DNA of 64,000 bases from Planctellipticum variicoloris (lineage in GTDB: Bacteria; Planctomycetota; Planctomycetia; Planctomycetales; Planctomycetaceae), in assembly GCF_030622045.1 (NCBI RefSeq), contig NZ_CP130886.1, positions 1,563,557-1,627,556 on the forward strand, given 5' to 3'. A program made the translations under genes and the position numbers. Below, one piece after another: positions 28,738 through 38,585 of the stretch; position 1 is the stretch's first letter; each line of letters starts with the position of its first letter. The notes under the pieces were generated by a model that worked only from the letters and a program-made list of their open reading frames with translations, was not told the DNA's origin and made no database searches.

Positions 28738-30219
28738 TCACTGCGCCTGGCCGGTGAGAACGGCTTCAGTCGTCGCCCCGAAGCCGACGTTCGCCTCCGA
28801 CGCAAGCTGGACTTCATTGGCGGAGAAGGTCAGACGAAACGTGACCACAAACGGTGTTTCGTAGAAGCAGAGCTTGGCGGTGAGCTGATTGTCCGCGGTC
28901 CAGGTGCCGCTGGCCGAGACCGGTTGTTCGGGCAATCCGGTCCAGGCCGCCATGCCGTTCTGCCAGCGATCGCGGCACAGAGTGATGCGCTGTTCGGCTC
29001 CGTCGATCCGCAGGACCAGCGTGCCCAGAGTCTGGTCGCCCTCTGAGCGCTGCAGCGTTATCGATTCGAGCTGGCGGTCGTTTGTCGGAAACACAAAAGT
29101 CTTGCCCAAAACCTCGGCCGGCGCGCCGGTCCCCTGCGGCGTCGGCAGCGCCAGGGATTTCAGCCGCCGTTCGAGTCGGGCGCGGTCTTCGGGATTCTGG
29201 GTAAGCGATTCGGGGCGAAAGGCAGGCAGGAGTTTGTCCCAGACGAGATTCAGCACCGCCTGCATATCCTTCACGCCGCTGGTGATCGCAATCACGGCGT
29301 CCTGATCCGGAAGGACAATGCAGTATTGCCCGAACGCCCCGTCGCCCCGATAAGCGCCGTGGCGGCAGCGCCAGAACTGGTAGCCGTAGCCCTGATCCCA
29401 GTCGCTGTGGGGATTGCTGCCGTTGGAAGTCTGCAGTTGAGTTGCGGCCTCGATCCACGCTTCCGGGACGAGCTGTTTCCCCTGCCAGCGGCCTTTCTGC
29501 AGGTACAACTGGCCGAAACTGGCGATATCCTCCGTCCGGATGCTCAGGCCGTAGCCCCCCGTCGAAATTCCCTGCGGACTCAGTTCCCAGGTGGGATTGC
29601 GGATTCCAAGCGGTTCGAACAATCGGGGTCGCAGATATTCGAGGACCGTCTCGCCAGTCGCCTTCTGCACCATGGCCGAGGCCATGTACGTCGCAGACGT
29701 GTTGTACAGGAAATGCGTGCCCGGCTTGAACGGTGCGGGATGCGCGAGAAATGCCTTCGTCCAGGGCTGATCGAGAGGCCGGGGAGGCTCGGTCTGCTGT
29801 CCAGTGCTCATCCGCAGCAGATCGCGCAAACGCATGGCTTTGAGGTTGTTACCCGCATCGGCCGGGGCGTCGTCCGGAAAGGCCTGGAGGACCTCGTCAT
29901 TCAGGCTGAGTTTCCCTTCAGCGATGGCCAACCCCACGGCGGTCGAAGTAAAACTCTTGCTGAGCGAATACAGTGAGTGGTTCGCGTCCGGATGGTAAGG
30001 TGCCCACCAGCCCTCGGCGACGACGTGACCGTGCCGGACCAGCATGAAACTGTGCAGAGCGTCGAGCTGCTGATCGGCGGCGTCGATGAACTCCTGGATT
30101 GCCGCCGATGAGACTCCCTGGGCCTCGGGGGTGCTGCGCGGCAAGCCGGCAATGACACTCGCCGGCGGGCACAGGTTGACGACGGCCACGATGCATGCCC
30201 CAAGCAAGAGATCTCTCAT
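28738..30219 (-). CDS. Serine beta-lactamase-like hydrolase
   Basis: 493-aa exported serine hydrolase of the class C beta-lactamase/penicillin-binding-protein fold. The start is ATG 30219, with a signal peptide of about 25 residues. SLSKSFT gives the catalytic S-x-x-K; YNTSATYM gives the Tyr-x-Asn; GDGAFGQ is in the third motif region. The last ~130 residues add a beta-sandwich. Such proteins are esterases, peptidases or DD-peptidases, and resistance is not implied. It is followed after 22 nt by the 637-aa unknown protein. Confidence 0.88.
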   Translation of the reverse strand: MRDLLLGACIVAVVNLCPPASVIAGLPRSTPEAQGVSSAAIQEFIDAADQQLDALHSFMLVRHGHVVAEGWWAPYHPDANHSLYSLSKSFTSTAVGLAIAEGKLSLNDEVLQAFPDDAPADAGNNLKAMRLRDLLRMSTGQQTEPPRPLDQPWTKAFLAHPAPFKPGTHFLYNTSATYMASAMVQKATGETVLEYLRPRLFEPLGIRNPTWELSPQGISTGGYGLSIRTEDIASFGQLYLQKGRWQGKQLVPEAWIEAATQLQTSNGSNPHSDWDQGYGYQFWRCRHGAYRGDGAFGQYCIVLPDQDAVIAITSGVKDMQAVLNLVWDKLLPAFRPESLTQNPEDRARLERRLKSLALPTPQGTGAPAEVLGKTFVFPTNDRQLESITLQRSEGDQTLGTLVLRIDGAEQRITLCRDRWQNGMAAWTGLPEQPVSASGTWTADNQLTAKLCFYETPFVVTFRLTFSANEVQLASEANVGFGATTEAVLTGQAQ

Positions 30220-30557
30220 TCTGTCCGTTCCCTGCAGATGCGATCCGCTAACTGCCAATGCCGACGGTGAAGCTAGCGGGGCAGGTGTGGATGTTCAAGT
30301 GGCGGAAGTGCGGAGCCGCTCTCGATGGAACAGATTGCGGGGAGGCGGCAGCGTTCACGGCGAAAGTGTTCGAGTGAGTCGCCGGCAAGCAGATCTCAAG
30401 AGATCCCATGTGCCTCCACCCGAAAAACGTTGGACAGTCAACGCAGGCAGGGTATGTTGCATGATAGGCGATCAATCTCCGGGAACGGCTACGGCGGCAG
30501 CTCTGGCGTGCTGCGATCGGATGCGATGTCGCTTTCCAGGGAGGAAGGCGGTGGATC
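30220..30557. other. Gene-free region between divergent genes
   Basis: 338 bp upstream of both the hydrolase (minus) and the small ORF (plus). AGGGAGGAAGG just before 30558 is a ribosome site for the small ORF. No other structure was recognised. Confidence 0.4.
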
Positions 30558-30788
30558 ATGAAACTGTCGGCCTGCGATCGTTTTTCGGACTTGTCGCCTG
30601 ACGAGATTCATCGAACCCAGCGGCGGATTGCGGCGGCCTTTGGCGACGCGTTCGCGGCGGCCCTGGCCGACGGCGACTTCGGCGCCGATGACCCGATGGA
30701 GCTTCACGACGCGACGGGAGGCGCCATTGGGGAGACGCTCTTACCACCTCGGCCCGAAGTCGTTCTGCCGCAGCCGCGTCCCCGATAG
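30558..30788 (+). CDS. Small hypothetical protein
   Basis: 76-aa predicted protein with an acidic middle (LADGDFGADDPMELHD) and a Pro-rich C-terminus. I do not recognise it. The case for it is a strong ribosome site (GGAGGAAGG) before ATG 30558 and a location directly upstream of the 413-aa secreted protein. It could also be non-coding leader sequence. Confidence 0.45.
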   Translation: MKLSACDRFSDLSPDEIHRTQRRIAAAFGDAFAAALADGDFGADDPMELHDATGGAIGETLLPPRPEVVLPQPRPR

Positions 30789-30871
30789 ATTCGGGATCCG
30801 CCTCGACGAGCCCGCCGGTCCGTGTGACAATCGACTGCGCTTCACGTTCCACACACTGTCGAGGCGATCTC

Positions 30872-32113
30872 ATGACTTCCGGGCGATTGATCGGAGCCCT
30901 GCTGGCGACCTGTCTGGTCGTGACGCCAATCCTGGCTCAGTCGAAGTCCGTTCCTCGTGATCAACTGGCGGTCGATGTCGTTACGCTCAAGGCCGGCCGG
31001 TCCTTGCGGGGGGCAGTACTGTACCGATCGCCCAAAGGAGACCTCTCGGTTGCTGTCTCCCGGGCATGGCTGAAGCAGGCCAATCCGAGTGACTACGAAG
31101 AGAAGGCATCGGCCGATGCGCAGTCGCAGCGCGAGGCCTGGACTCAAACGCGGGACCGGCTGACATCTCTGCTGGAGACTGCGCCGGACCAGTCCCGGCT
31201 GGCGTTTCTTTACAGATCGGAGCTCGACCGGCTGGAGGAGTTGCTGGCAAAGGACGAGCCTCCGGAGACGTTGTTTCTGGTTCTCGACCTGCCGGCGGCG
31301 TCTGTGGGAAAAGTGACGTTGGCCACTCCCGAACGGCGGCGGCTGGCGCTCCTGGCATGGCAGGAGGAGATCCCCGATGTTGAGACCCGCGACGCGAATT
31401 CGCTGAAGCAGATCCTGGTGAAGGAGGGAGTGCCGCTGGAGGGGCCGTTGCCCGATCTTTCCGGCCGACTCCCCGCTCAGCCGCAGAGCGAGCGAGAATG
31501 GGCGGCCCGGCTGGCGCTGGTGGAGTACGCACTCGGCCGGCCGCTGGACTTCCAGGGGATGGGTTCGACCATCGTTCAGACGGGGGCCGATCAGCCGGTC
31601 GATCTGGCGACGGTATTGCCGAGGCTGCTGCAGGAGCAGGTGGGCTCGGTCCTGGACGATCTCCTGGGGAACGCGAAACCCGCCGGGAAGCCGGTCGACG
31701 ACCGCGAGCTGCTCAAGCCGGCGATCGCGGCGGCGGAAAAGGCGGGCGCCCGTGGCTTTCGCGTGACCCGACTGCAGCTCAACGCCGAGACGAGTCAGGT
31801 GCGGGTCGAAACGCGTTTCGTGGCTCGGCTCGGTGCAGACGACTGGCAGCCCGTGTGGGCAGCCGTGGAGCAGGCAGATGGGCGACAGGCCCGGCCGGAC
31901 CAGGAAACGCAGATCGAGGCCGATCCGCAATTGCAGACGGCTCTCAAGTCAATCCAATCTCTGGGGCTGGGGGTGGAGGACGGCCTGCGGCAGGCGATCC
32001 GGGTCGGAGCGGCGACGATGGCGGCCCAGCAGGCGGCGGACGGGCGGTTCTTCGAGCTGCGCGAGCGCTACACGCGACGGCTGGACGGGCCGCGGCTGCC
32101 GGTGGCGGAGTAG
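30872..32113 (+). CDS. Secreted hypothetical protein
   Basis: 413-aa exported protein with a signal peptide (LIGALLATCLVVTPILAQ). It continues VDVVTLKAGRSLRGAVLYRSPKGDL, which suggests a small beta-domain, then long helical stretches with charged residues to the C-terminus. No enzymatic motif is visible. Start ATG 30872 has GAGG 8 nt upstream. It is convergent with the two membrane-protein genes at 32125-33426. Function unknown. Confidence 0.75.
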   Translation: MTSGRLIGALLATCLVVTPILAQSKSVPRDQLAVDVVTLKAGRSLRGAVLYRSPKGDLSVAVSRAWLKQANPSDYEEKASADAQSQREAWTQTRDRLTSLLETAPDQSRLAFLYRSELDRLEELLAKDEPPETLFLVLDLPAASVGKVTLATPERRRLALLAWQEEIPDVETRDANSLKQILVKEGVPLEGPLPDLSGRLPAQPQSEREWAARLALVEYALGRPLDFQGMGSTIVQTGADQPVDLATVLPRLLQEQVGSVLDDLLGNAKPAGKPVDDRELLKPAIAAAEKAGARGFRVTRLQLNAETSQVRVETRFVARLGADDWQPVWAAVEQADGRQARPDQETQIEADPQLQTALKSIQSLGLGVEDGLRQAIRVGAATMAAQQAADGRFFELRERYTRRLDGPRLPVAE

Positions 32114-32124
32114 CAGGCGGGAAT

Positions 32125-32721
32125 TTATTCCACGCGTTCATACCGGGCGACGGTGATGGCATACACGTAGCCGATGGGGACAGCCTCCATCACATTGTTC
32201 ATTTGCTGACGATGCCAGCTTAACTTCGCACGTCGATCGCGACGCTGTTCGACTGACGGATACCAGATTCGACGAATGCACCCTTCAACAGTGACGCGTT
32301 CTCCTGCGACATCGTTGCTCCACTCAAACGGCTCGTCGCCGGCAGAGTGAGAGAGGACCGTCAACCGGTGGCCGTCGGTGAGTACAATCGCGGGCGATTC
32401 CTTCCGGCGGCGCGGTTCGGCAATTCCCGTCACTCGCACACGCGCCCCTCGACTGACGGTGTACCAGGTTTCCCGCTCCTCGTCCGATCGCACGGAGATC
32501 GCCTGGTCCAGTTCTTCGATCGACACCAGCGACGTGAAGTCTCTCACGTCCGTTTCGAGACACGGTTGGCAATGTCGGTCAACACGGCGGGCTGCCTGGG
32601 CTGCACAGTCTTCAAACGGGGCCGGAGCAGTGCAGCGTCCAACAACGAACCCCAACACTCCGAGCAATAGGGCCAAAACCCAGAGCTCGGGGCGAGTCAA
32701 CGCGGTGAATTTCGGCCGCAT
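32125..32721 (-). CDS. Single-pass membrane protein, unknown
   Basis: 198-aa protein with one N-terminal transmembrane segment (ELWVLALLLGVLGFVVG) and a Cys-containing stretch after it (CTAP, CAAQ, CQPC). The rest looks like a soluble beta-rich domain with RVRVTGIAEPR and GERVTVEG, in the pattern of an OB-fold or membrane-fusion-type domain. It is only 12 nt downstream of the 230-aa membrane protein gene and probably shares its transcript. Not recognised further. Confidence 0.65.
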   Translation of the reverse strand: MRPKFTALTRPELWVLALLLGVLGFVVGRCTAPAPFEDCAAQAARRVDRHCQPCLETDVRDFTSLVSIEELDQAISVRSDEERETWYTVSRGARVRVTGIAEPRRRKESPAIVLTDGHRLTVLSHSAGDEPFEWSNDVAGERVTVEGCIRRIWYPSVEQRRDRRAKLSWHRQQMNNVMEAVPIGYVYAITVARYERVE

Positions 32722-32733
32722 CAAGCGTCTCCT

Positions 32734-33426
32734 TCACCACCCGGTTGCCGAGACTCGTTCCGGACCGTTGAGCTGCTTCAGCAGCTCGATACGGCCCCAG
32801 CGGAAGCAGCGGACCGTCAGCCACGCAGTCGCGCACGAAATCGCGGCAAAGATCCAGGGCGGATACCACAGGTCGTACGATTCCAGGTGCAGCGCGGACT
32901 CATCGGACGAGAGAAAGGCCTCAATCCGGGCGGCGGTTGTCGGATCGAACCCTTCCAGGAATCCCGAATCGATTTCCTGGCCCGTGGTGATCTTTACCAT
33001 CGAATCACGAACCTGGAGAACTTCGCGGACATCGGGATACGTGTGCGTCGCAAAGACCTGCCGATCAAACCACGCGTACGACAAACGGACACAATCGATT
33101 TCGCCCGTCGGCCGGCGGGTGCAGTCGCAGGCCAGGTGACCGATGAAGAAGACACTGGCGGCCAGAGAGCCCAGCGTCGCCAGTCCGAAACCGGCCATCG
33201 AGCGGAACGGCCCGGCCCCGGGCGACCGGGAACCGATCGAACGTCCCGGTCCAGCGATCAGCAGGTCGAGGCTGGAAATTCCCCCGAAAACGACGCCCCC
33301 CGCGATGCCTGCCAACCCCCAGCGCCACCCCCATTGAAAGCCGGCGACACCCCCGAGGATTCCTCCGACGACGACGCCCAGGCCAATCGCGAGCGGCACG
33401 GAACGAATCAGGGGCGGAGCGGGCAT
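32734..33426 (-). CDS. Multi-pass membrane protein, unknown
   Basis: 230-aa membrane protein with four hydrophobic segments: VPLAIGLGVVVGGILGG, WGLAGIAGGVVFGGI, GLATLGSLAASVFFIG and the C-terminal PPWIFAAISCATAWLTV. A soluble stretch lies between the third and fourth, containing CDCTRRPTGE. The start is likely ATG 33426; the frame runs back to 33456. It forms a two-gene operon with the downstream 198-aa membrane protein. No family recognised. Confidence 0.6.
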   Translation of the reverse strand: MPAPPLIRSVPLAIGLGVVVGGILGGVAGFQWGWRWGLAGIAGGVVFGGISSLDLLIAGPGRSIGSRSPGAGPFRSMAGFGLATLGSLAASVFFIGHLACDCTRRPTGEIDCVRLSYAWFDRQVFATHTYPDVREVLQVRDSMVKITTGQEIDSGFLEGFDPTTAARIEAFLSSDESALHLESYDLWYPPWIFAAISCATAWLTVRCFRWGRIELLKQLNGPERVSATGW

Positions 33427-33628
33427 GGGGGAGTTTCTTGCAGTGACAGTCAGCAATTCCGGATTGTTCGCTCAATTTAGCGGTCGGCGGGCAGTCTTGT
33501 CAGCCAGGTGCACCGGGACAAGCATCCCCGCGGAACTGTGAAATCCCTCGCGGCTTTCTTTTCGCAAATCGCGTAGAATCCGGCGGCTCAAGGAAATCCG
33601 TTTGTTCCTCGTTTCGAAGGTTCAGGCC

Positions 33629-34927
33629 GTGAAGCGATTTGCTTTCTCCTGCTGGTGTCTGTGTGCGGCGATCATTCTGGCCGGAGCGGCAGCTCCGATC
33701 GCGGCTCAAGACGCGTCCACGGAACTGGCCGATTTCCCGAAGTTGAACGCCGCGACCGACTGGCCGTGGTGGCGGGGGCCGTCGCGGAACGGGATTGCCA
33801 GCGCGACGCCGGTGCCGACGAAGCTGAGCGAGACCGACAACGTAGTCTGGAAGGTACCGGTGCCGGGACGGGGGCATTCGTCGCCGATCGTCGTCGGAGA
33901 CCGGGTGTTCCTGACGACCGCCGACGAAAAACTGCAGATCCACTCGGTGCTCGCGTTCGACCGGGACACGGGGAAGTCGCTCTGGAAGACCGACGTTAAT
34001 CAAGGGAACTTCCCCGCGAAGAACCATGCCAAGAACACGGAGGCCTCGGCGACTCTCGCCTGCGACGGCGACCGCCTGTTTGCCAGCTTCTACGCGCACG
34101 ATGCAGTGCTGGAAGTGGCGTTGGATCTGGAGGGCAACGTCGTCTGGAAGGAGGACGTCTGCCGGTTCCGGCCGACGATGTTCGAATACGGCTATGCACC
34201 GTCGCCGCTGATCTACAAGGACACTGTGGTCATCGCCGCGGAATACGACGGGCCGAGCTTCCTGATCGCTCTCGATCGGGCGACCGGCAAACAGGTCTGG
34301 GAGACTCCCCGGCGGAACAGCATTTCGTTCTCGACGCCCGTGGTGACGTCCGCCGGCGGGAAAGAACAGCTCCTGATCAGCGGCCACGAACTGGTTGCGG
34401 CCTTCAATCCTGCCGACGGCAAGCCCCTCTGGAAGGTCGCAGGGACGACGCACGCGACGTGCGGCACGATGGTCTGGGACGGCGACATCGTCTTTGCCAG
34501 CGGCGGATACCCGAAGGCGGAAACCCTGGCCGTCAAGGCGGACGGCAGCAAGGTCCTCTGGAGGAACAATCAGAAGTGCTACGAGCAGTCGATGCTGGCG
34601 TTTGACGGTCACCTCTACGCATTGACCGACGGCGGAGTGATGTTCTGCTGGCGCGGCAGCGACGGAAAAGAGATGTGGAAACACCGGCTGACCGGCCCGG
34701 TCAGCGCCTCGCCGGTCCTGGCGGGAGGAAACGTCTACCAGGCCAACGAGCGCGGCACGCTCTACGTCTTCAAGCCGAATCCGGAGAAGTTCGACCTGGT
34801 CGAGGAAAACCAGGTCGGCAACGATGCCTTCCCCAGTCCGGCCATCTGCGGCGGACAGATCTTCCTGCGGGTGGCGCAGCGGATCGGTGACAAGCGGCAG
34901 GAGTTTCTGTATTGCTTTGGGAAGTAG
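33629..34927 (+). CDS. Secreted PQQ-like beta-propeller protein
   Basis: 432-aa exported beta-propeller. GTG 33629 has AAGG upstream; the signal peptide is RFAFSCWCLCAAIILAGAA. WPWWRGPSRNGIA opens the mature part, a hallmark of planctomycete PQQ-like proteins. Blades of the type V-x-A-F/L-D-R-x-T-G-K-x-x-W repeat (LALDRATGKQVWE, AFDRDTGKSLWK). These bind neither PQQ nor a known partner for certain; the fold is a BamB-like scaffold. It is convergent with the ceramidase-like gene. Confidence 0.88.
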   Translation: MKRFAFSCWCLCAAIILAGAAAPIAAQDASTELADFPKLNAATDWPWWRGPSRNGIASATPVPTKLSETDNVVWKVPVPGRGHSSPIVVGDRVFLTTADEKLQIHSVLAFDRDTGKSLWKTDVNQGNFPAKNHAKNTEASATLACDGDRLFASFYAHDAVLEVALDLEGNVVWKEDVCRFRPTMFEYGYAPSPLIYKDTVVIAAEYDGPSFLIALDRATGKQVWETPRRNSISFSTPVVTSAGGKEQLLISGHELVAAFNPADGKPLWKVAGTTHATCGTMVWDGDIVFASGGYPKAETLAVKADGSKVLWRNNQKCYEQSMLAFDGHLYALTDGGVMFCWRGSDGKEMWKHRLTGPVSASPVLAGGNVYQANERGTLYVFKPNPEKFDLVEENQVGNDAFPSPAICGGQIFLRVAQRIGDKRQEFLYCFGK

Positions 34928-34945
34928 TTGTTGGTGATTTGCTCT

Positions 34946-34973
34946 TTGTCAGTTGTCAGTTGTCAGTTGTCAG
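34946..34973. repeat. TTGTCAG tandem repeat x4
   Basis: Four perfect copies of the 7-mer TTGTCAG, followed by TTGGG, just after the propeller gene. The intergenic stretch up to 35174 also carries TTCGACATTC-type short repeats around 35010-35045. It appears to be non-coding filler; similar CAGTCGT runs lie near 10080-10100. Confidence 0.75.
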
Positions 34974-35174
34974 TTGGGACCGCAGTCAGCATTCGAAGCG
35001 TGCCGCATTCCTTTCGACATTCCGCCTTCGACATTCGACATTCCTCTTCATGGCGTCATTGCGTTCCTCGTTGCGCCTTTGCATGAAATCTTCGGCTTTT
35101 GAAACTCTCTGCGGCCTCTGCCAACTCTGCGCCTGTGCGAGAGATCTTCCTCCTGCTTCATTCAGGACGGAGCC

Positions 35175-36554
35175 TCAGCCGGTCACGAGGGCTTTGCTGC
35201 CGCCGCGGAGGATCTCTTCTGAGGACGGTTCGGTGAAGGCGACGCTGACTTCGTAGCCTCCCTGCGGATAGGCTTCAGCGACCGGAATGTACCAGGGACC
35301 GCCGTCGCCATACGCGGCCGTGGCGACGAAACGATCCGGGGCGGCGGCCTGGGCGCCGAGCTGATACTCGATAAAGCTCTCGGCGGGGAGATGCAGCAGC
35401 GTCGTCTGGTTGACGTGCAGTGCGCTGAGGACGATCGACTCTTTCCGTTCACAACGCCGGAGCCAGCTCAGCATCATCGCCGGGCGAATCCGGTTGGCGA
35501 CCGCGTTGTCCTTCTTCCGGACCTGCGTCATCAAGTCCGTCTCGTTGAATGTCGCCCGCGGTTGCAGCAGGATGTCACGAGTCTGCCAGGCGGCCCGGGC
35601 GATCTTCTGAGGCTGCAGCGACTTTTCGCTGGCGACCATCGCCGCGTACATGCGGTCGGTCATCTCCACGCGGGCTTCCGGCGTGCCGTTGTTGTACTTG
35701 CCGGCGGCGATGTTGCCCGAACAACCGGTGAAGTAGATGTGTGCGCAGCCCGGTTCTTCCGCCTGACGTCGTTTGCGGGCGAGGCCGACGAATTCGCTGC
35801 AGACTTTGCCGTCGCCGTAGTAGCTCATCGGATGGCAGGCGTAGTAATGGAACGCGGCGAGCTTTGCCGGGCCGTCGTAAAAGGCAACGGTCTTGAGCCA
35901 GGGATCGATCAGCCCCTCGGGGAGTTCCCAGTGTTTGGGGTTCTTGCTCGAACTGCCGCGCCAATCGACGATTTTTCCGTTCGGCCCCACGAACCGGCGA
36001 TTCCCGGCAACCTTTTCCACTTTGGCCTGGCCGGTGGCGATGTGGCTGATCGGACGCAGATTCTTCATCGCCGCAGACACCGCTGCGGCCCCGCGGTCAA
36101 GACACTGCTCGAAGAAGTCGACGAAGACGTTGTGCGGCAGATCCCCCTCGGCCATCAGGATCCGTTCCGTCTCCAGGCAGACGAACGGAGCGTTGTGCTG
36201 ATGGACGCACTGCACGGCCACGCGGTCCGGCGTCGTCCCCGCGGCCTGCGCCAGCCGGGCCCGCCACTGCAGATGGGCTTCGTTGAGAATGCCGGTCCAG
36301 TCGACGGCGCAGATCACAATCGGCGCACCGGCCCCGGCGATCACCACGCCAATCGCTTCCTCGGGATCGTCCATCCCGTCCACCGGGTTGATCCAGCCGC
36401 CGCAGAGGGGATGCCCCATCGGCGGACTGACATCAAACTTGAATGTCGCCAGTTTGAGAGCTGGAGCGTCCGCACTGAAGCTGAAATCCGGCAGGAGCAG
36501 ACTGGCCGCGGCGGCGGACAGGCTGGTTTCGAGGAACTGGCGGCGAGTCGGCAT
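35175..36554 (-). CDS. Tat-exported neutral/alkaline ceramidase-like protein
   Basis: 459-aa protein with a twin-arginine-type signal (PTRRQFLETSLSAAAASLLL) and a mature domain resembling the N-terminal part of neutral/alkaline non-lysosomal ceramidases. Motifs include DVSPPMGHPLCGGW, VDWTGIL, CVHQHNAP (metal-binding His), FHYYACHPMSYYGDG (second metal His) and FTGCSGNIAAG. Some planctomycete homologs may not hydrolyse ceramides. Start ATG 36554 has GGGAG at a suitable spacing. The membrane protein upstream on the same strand ends 95 nt before it. Confidence 0.85.
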   Translation of the reverse strand: MPTRRQFLETSLSAAAASLLLPDFSFSADAPALKLATFKFDVSPPMGHPLCGGWINPVDGMDDPEEAIGVVIAGAGAPIVICAVDWTGILNEAHLQWRARLAQAAGTTPDRVAVQCVHQHNAPFVCLETERILMAEGDLPHNVFVDFFEQCLDRGAAAVSAAMKNLRPISHIATGQAKVEKVAGNRRFVGPNGKIVDWRGSSSKNPKHWELPEGLIDPWLKTVAFYDGPAKLAAFHYYACHPMSYYGDGKVCSEFVGLARKRRQAEEPGCAHIYFTGCSGNIAAGKYNNGTPEARVEMTDRMYAAMVASEKSLQPQKIARAAWQTRDILLQPRATFNETDLMTQVRKKDNAVANRIRPAMMLSWLRRCERKESIVLSALHVNQTTLLHLPAESFIEYQLGAQAAAPDRFVATAAYGDGGPWYIPVAEAYPQGGYEVSVAFTEPSSEEILRGGSKALVTG

Positions 36555-36649
36555 GCGTGGCTCCCGAGGAATGGAGGGGCAGGAGGACGCATCAAAGATA
36601 ATCGATAGCATCGTTCCGCGAAAGTCGCCCGAGCCGGCGGGTTGGTGCA

Positions 36650-38344
36650 TTACCGGGGCGGACTGGCGGCCATGTCCGGATCCATCAGCGGCGCGGGGTC
36701 GGCTGGGGGCAAGTTCAGGCGGTCGGCGAGGGTGGTCTCGATGAACACCGCGGCGGCAGGGTCGGCGAAGACCATGCGCCACGTGGGCGTATTGAGCAGG
36801 CCATTGATCGCGGCACGCGAATAGCGGCTGTCGAGAATCACGACTGGCAACCGCCCCTGATCGTCGCGCAGGCTGACTTCCCACCCGCGGTCGGCGACGG
36901 CCATGCGGCCCAGGATGTCCTCAAAGCGTCGAAACGTGTTTTGCGAATTGACTTCCAGGCGGGGGTCCATGAAGACCTTGTGATCCGGGCCGTTGTAATA
37001 CGTGTAGAGCGAGGCCTGCCCCATGTGAGCGACAAAGGCGCGCGGAGGAAACTCCGGATTGCCGGCGAACTTCGCCGCGGCATGCGCGTACCAGTTCGGG
37101 CGTTCTCCCATCCCGAACACGCGGCCTTCGCCCACCGTGCGCCCCCAGACGCCGGAGACGACCAGGGCAATTCCGAGAATCATGGCCGCGGTTGCCGTCC
37201 CGGCGGCAATTCGCTGGCCGCGGCGCGAAGTCAGAAATAACGGCGGCCAGCAGTCCTGCACGTTGGCGCATAGAACGACTCCCCCCACCAGGGCGAAAAT
37301 GTTGGCGTTGCGCGTGGCTTCCCAGGCCAGATTCGCGAACCCGGCGAAGAGGAGCAGACGATAGGGACTCCAGCGCCGCCGCCAGATCAGGAGATACACA
37401 AAACTGGCTGCCCCCACTGCGAAGATCGCGAGTTGGGCGATGGCGTAAATGTTGGTCAGACCGTGCCGGCGGACGAACTCGATCGGCCGCTGAAATTCCC
37501 CGATGCGAACGGCGTAGAAAGCCTGCTCGATCGAGAATTTACGGTAGAGGACCAGCGGAAACAGCGCGCCTTCCTCGAAATACGGATTGAGGAACGACAC
37601 GAGAAGCCCCGCCAGGATGCACCAGAGCAGCGGACGAATCCCGGGGACGGCAGGCGCTTCGGCCAGTCCCAGTCGGCCTCCCATCCAGGATCGCAGGAGG
37701 TAGTCGACGAGGTAGCAGCTGCCGACTACCAGTCCCAGGATGAACAGGGCATGGCAGTTGATCCAGATGAGCTGTAGAACCGGCAGCCACCACATCAGTC
37801 GCGGCCGGCGTTCGACCTGACTGACGATCCAGAGCCAGATCGCGAGGAAGAGCTGCGTCAGGACTTCAGGACGCTCGTAGCCGCGGCCGCTGATGGAGAT
37901 GATCGGCGACAACCACAGCAAAGCCTTGATCGAAGCCGGGAGGCCGTTGCCGGCAGCCCGCCAGGCGATGGCCACTGCAGCAGTCAGGCATGTGGCCTTG
38001 GTCAGAATAATCGCATCGGCGCCTCCGAGCGCGTAGATGCCGGCGATCAGGACCTGAAAGCCCCAGTGCAGGTCGATCCAGGGTTTGTCGTAATCGGTGA
38101 ACAAGTACCAGTCGGTGTGGGGGACTTCCCCGCGGGACCAGATCAATTCCCCCGTTTTCAGGTGCCACCAGAAGTCGGTGTCGCTCAAGGGAAAGACGCA
38201 GAGGAGGAAGACCCACACCAGAAACAGTCCGAACACGATGCGTTCGGCGCCAGGGTCAAGTGGCGGGAGAGACGCGGCAATCTCAGTCCTGGCGCCGGAA
38301 GCGGTCGAATTTGGCAGACTGGTGCGACGGGACTTGGAAGCCAT
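36650..38344 (-). CDS. Polytopic membrane protein, GT-C-like
   Basis: 564-aa integral membrane protein. About ten hydrophobic helices run from FGLFLVWVFLLCVFPLS to ALVGGVVLCANV. The first periplasmic loop has the pattern FPLSDTDFWWHLKTGELI and the WIDLHWGFQVL segment, similar to GT-C-type glycosyltransferases that use polyprenyl-linked sugars, where an Asp in the first loop is catalytic. A soluble C-terminal domain follows (DPRLEVNSQNTFRRFEDIL). Start ATG 38344 gives a soluble N-terminus of about 30 residues. A glycosyltransferase role is inferred. Confidence 0.7.
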   Translation of the reverse strand: MASKSRRTSLPNSTASGARTEIAASLPPLDPGAERIVFGLFLVWVFLLCVFPLSDTDFWWHLKTGELIWSRGEVPHTDWYLFTDYDKPWIDLHWGFQVLIAGIYALGGADAIILTKATCLTAAVAIAWRAAGNGLPASIKALLWLSPIISISGRGYERPEVLTQLFLAIWLWIVSQVERRPRLMWWLPVLQLIWINCHALFILGLVVGSCYLVDYLLRSWMGGRLGLAEAPAVPGIRPLLWCILAGLLVSFLNPYFEEGALFPLVLYRKFSIEQAFYAVRIGEFQRPIEFVRRHGLTNIYAIAQLAIFAVGAASFVYLLIWRRRWSPYRLLLFAGFANLAWEATRNANIFALVGGVVLCANVQDCWPPLFLTSRRGQRIAAGTATAAMILGIALVVSGVWGRTVGEGRVFGMGERPNWYAHAAAKFAGNPEFPPRAFVAHMGQASLYTYYNGPDHKVFMDPRLEVNSQNTFRRFEDILGRMAVADRGWEVSLRDDQGRLPVVILDSRYSRAAINGLLNTPTWRMVFADPAAAVFIETTLADRLNLPPADPAPLMDPDMAASPPR

Positions 38345-38585
38345 GCAGAGCCGTCCGGAACGAGTACGAACAGATTCGCGGGGGCAGACGAAGGATGAGC
38401 GGACCGCTTCGCGGGTCATTCGGGAACCGGTACTCTACCGCATGCCAAGTTCGGGTTCACCTGCACGCGGCCGGAACTGAAACCGGTCGGCCGCGGTCGA
38501 GATTCCCGTTCTCGCGTTTCACGGAATTCGCTACAAACGAGGGACGGCCGGGGGAAGTCGCCCACGGCGACTCCGGAGAGTATGG

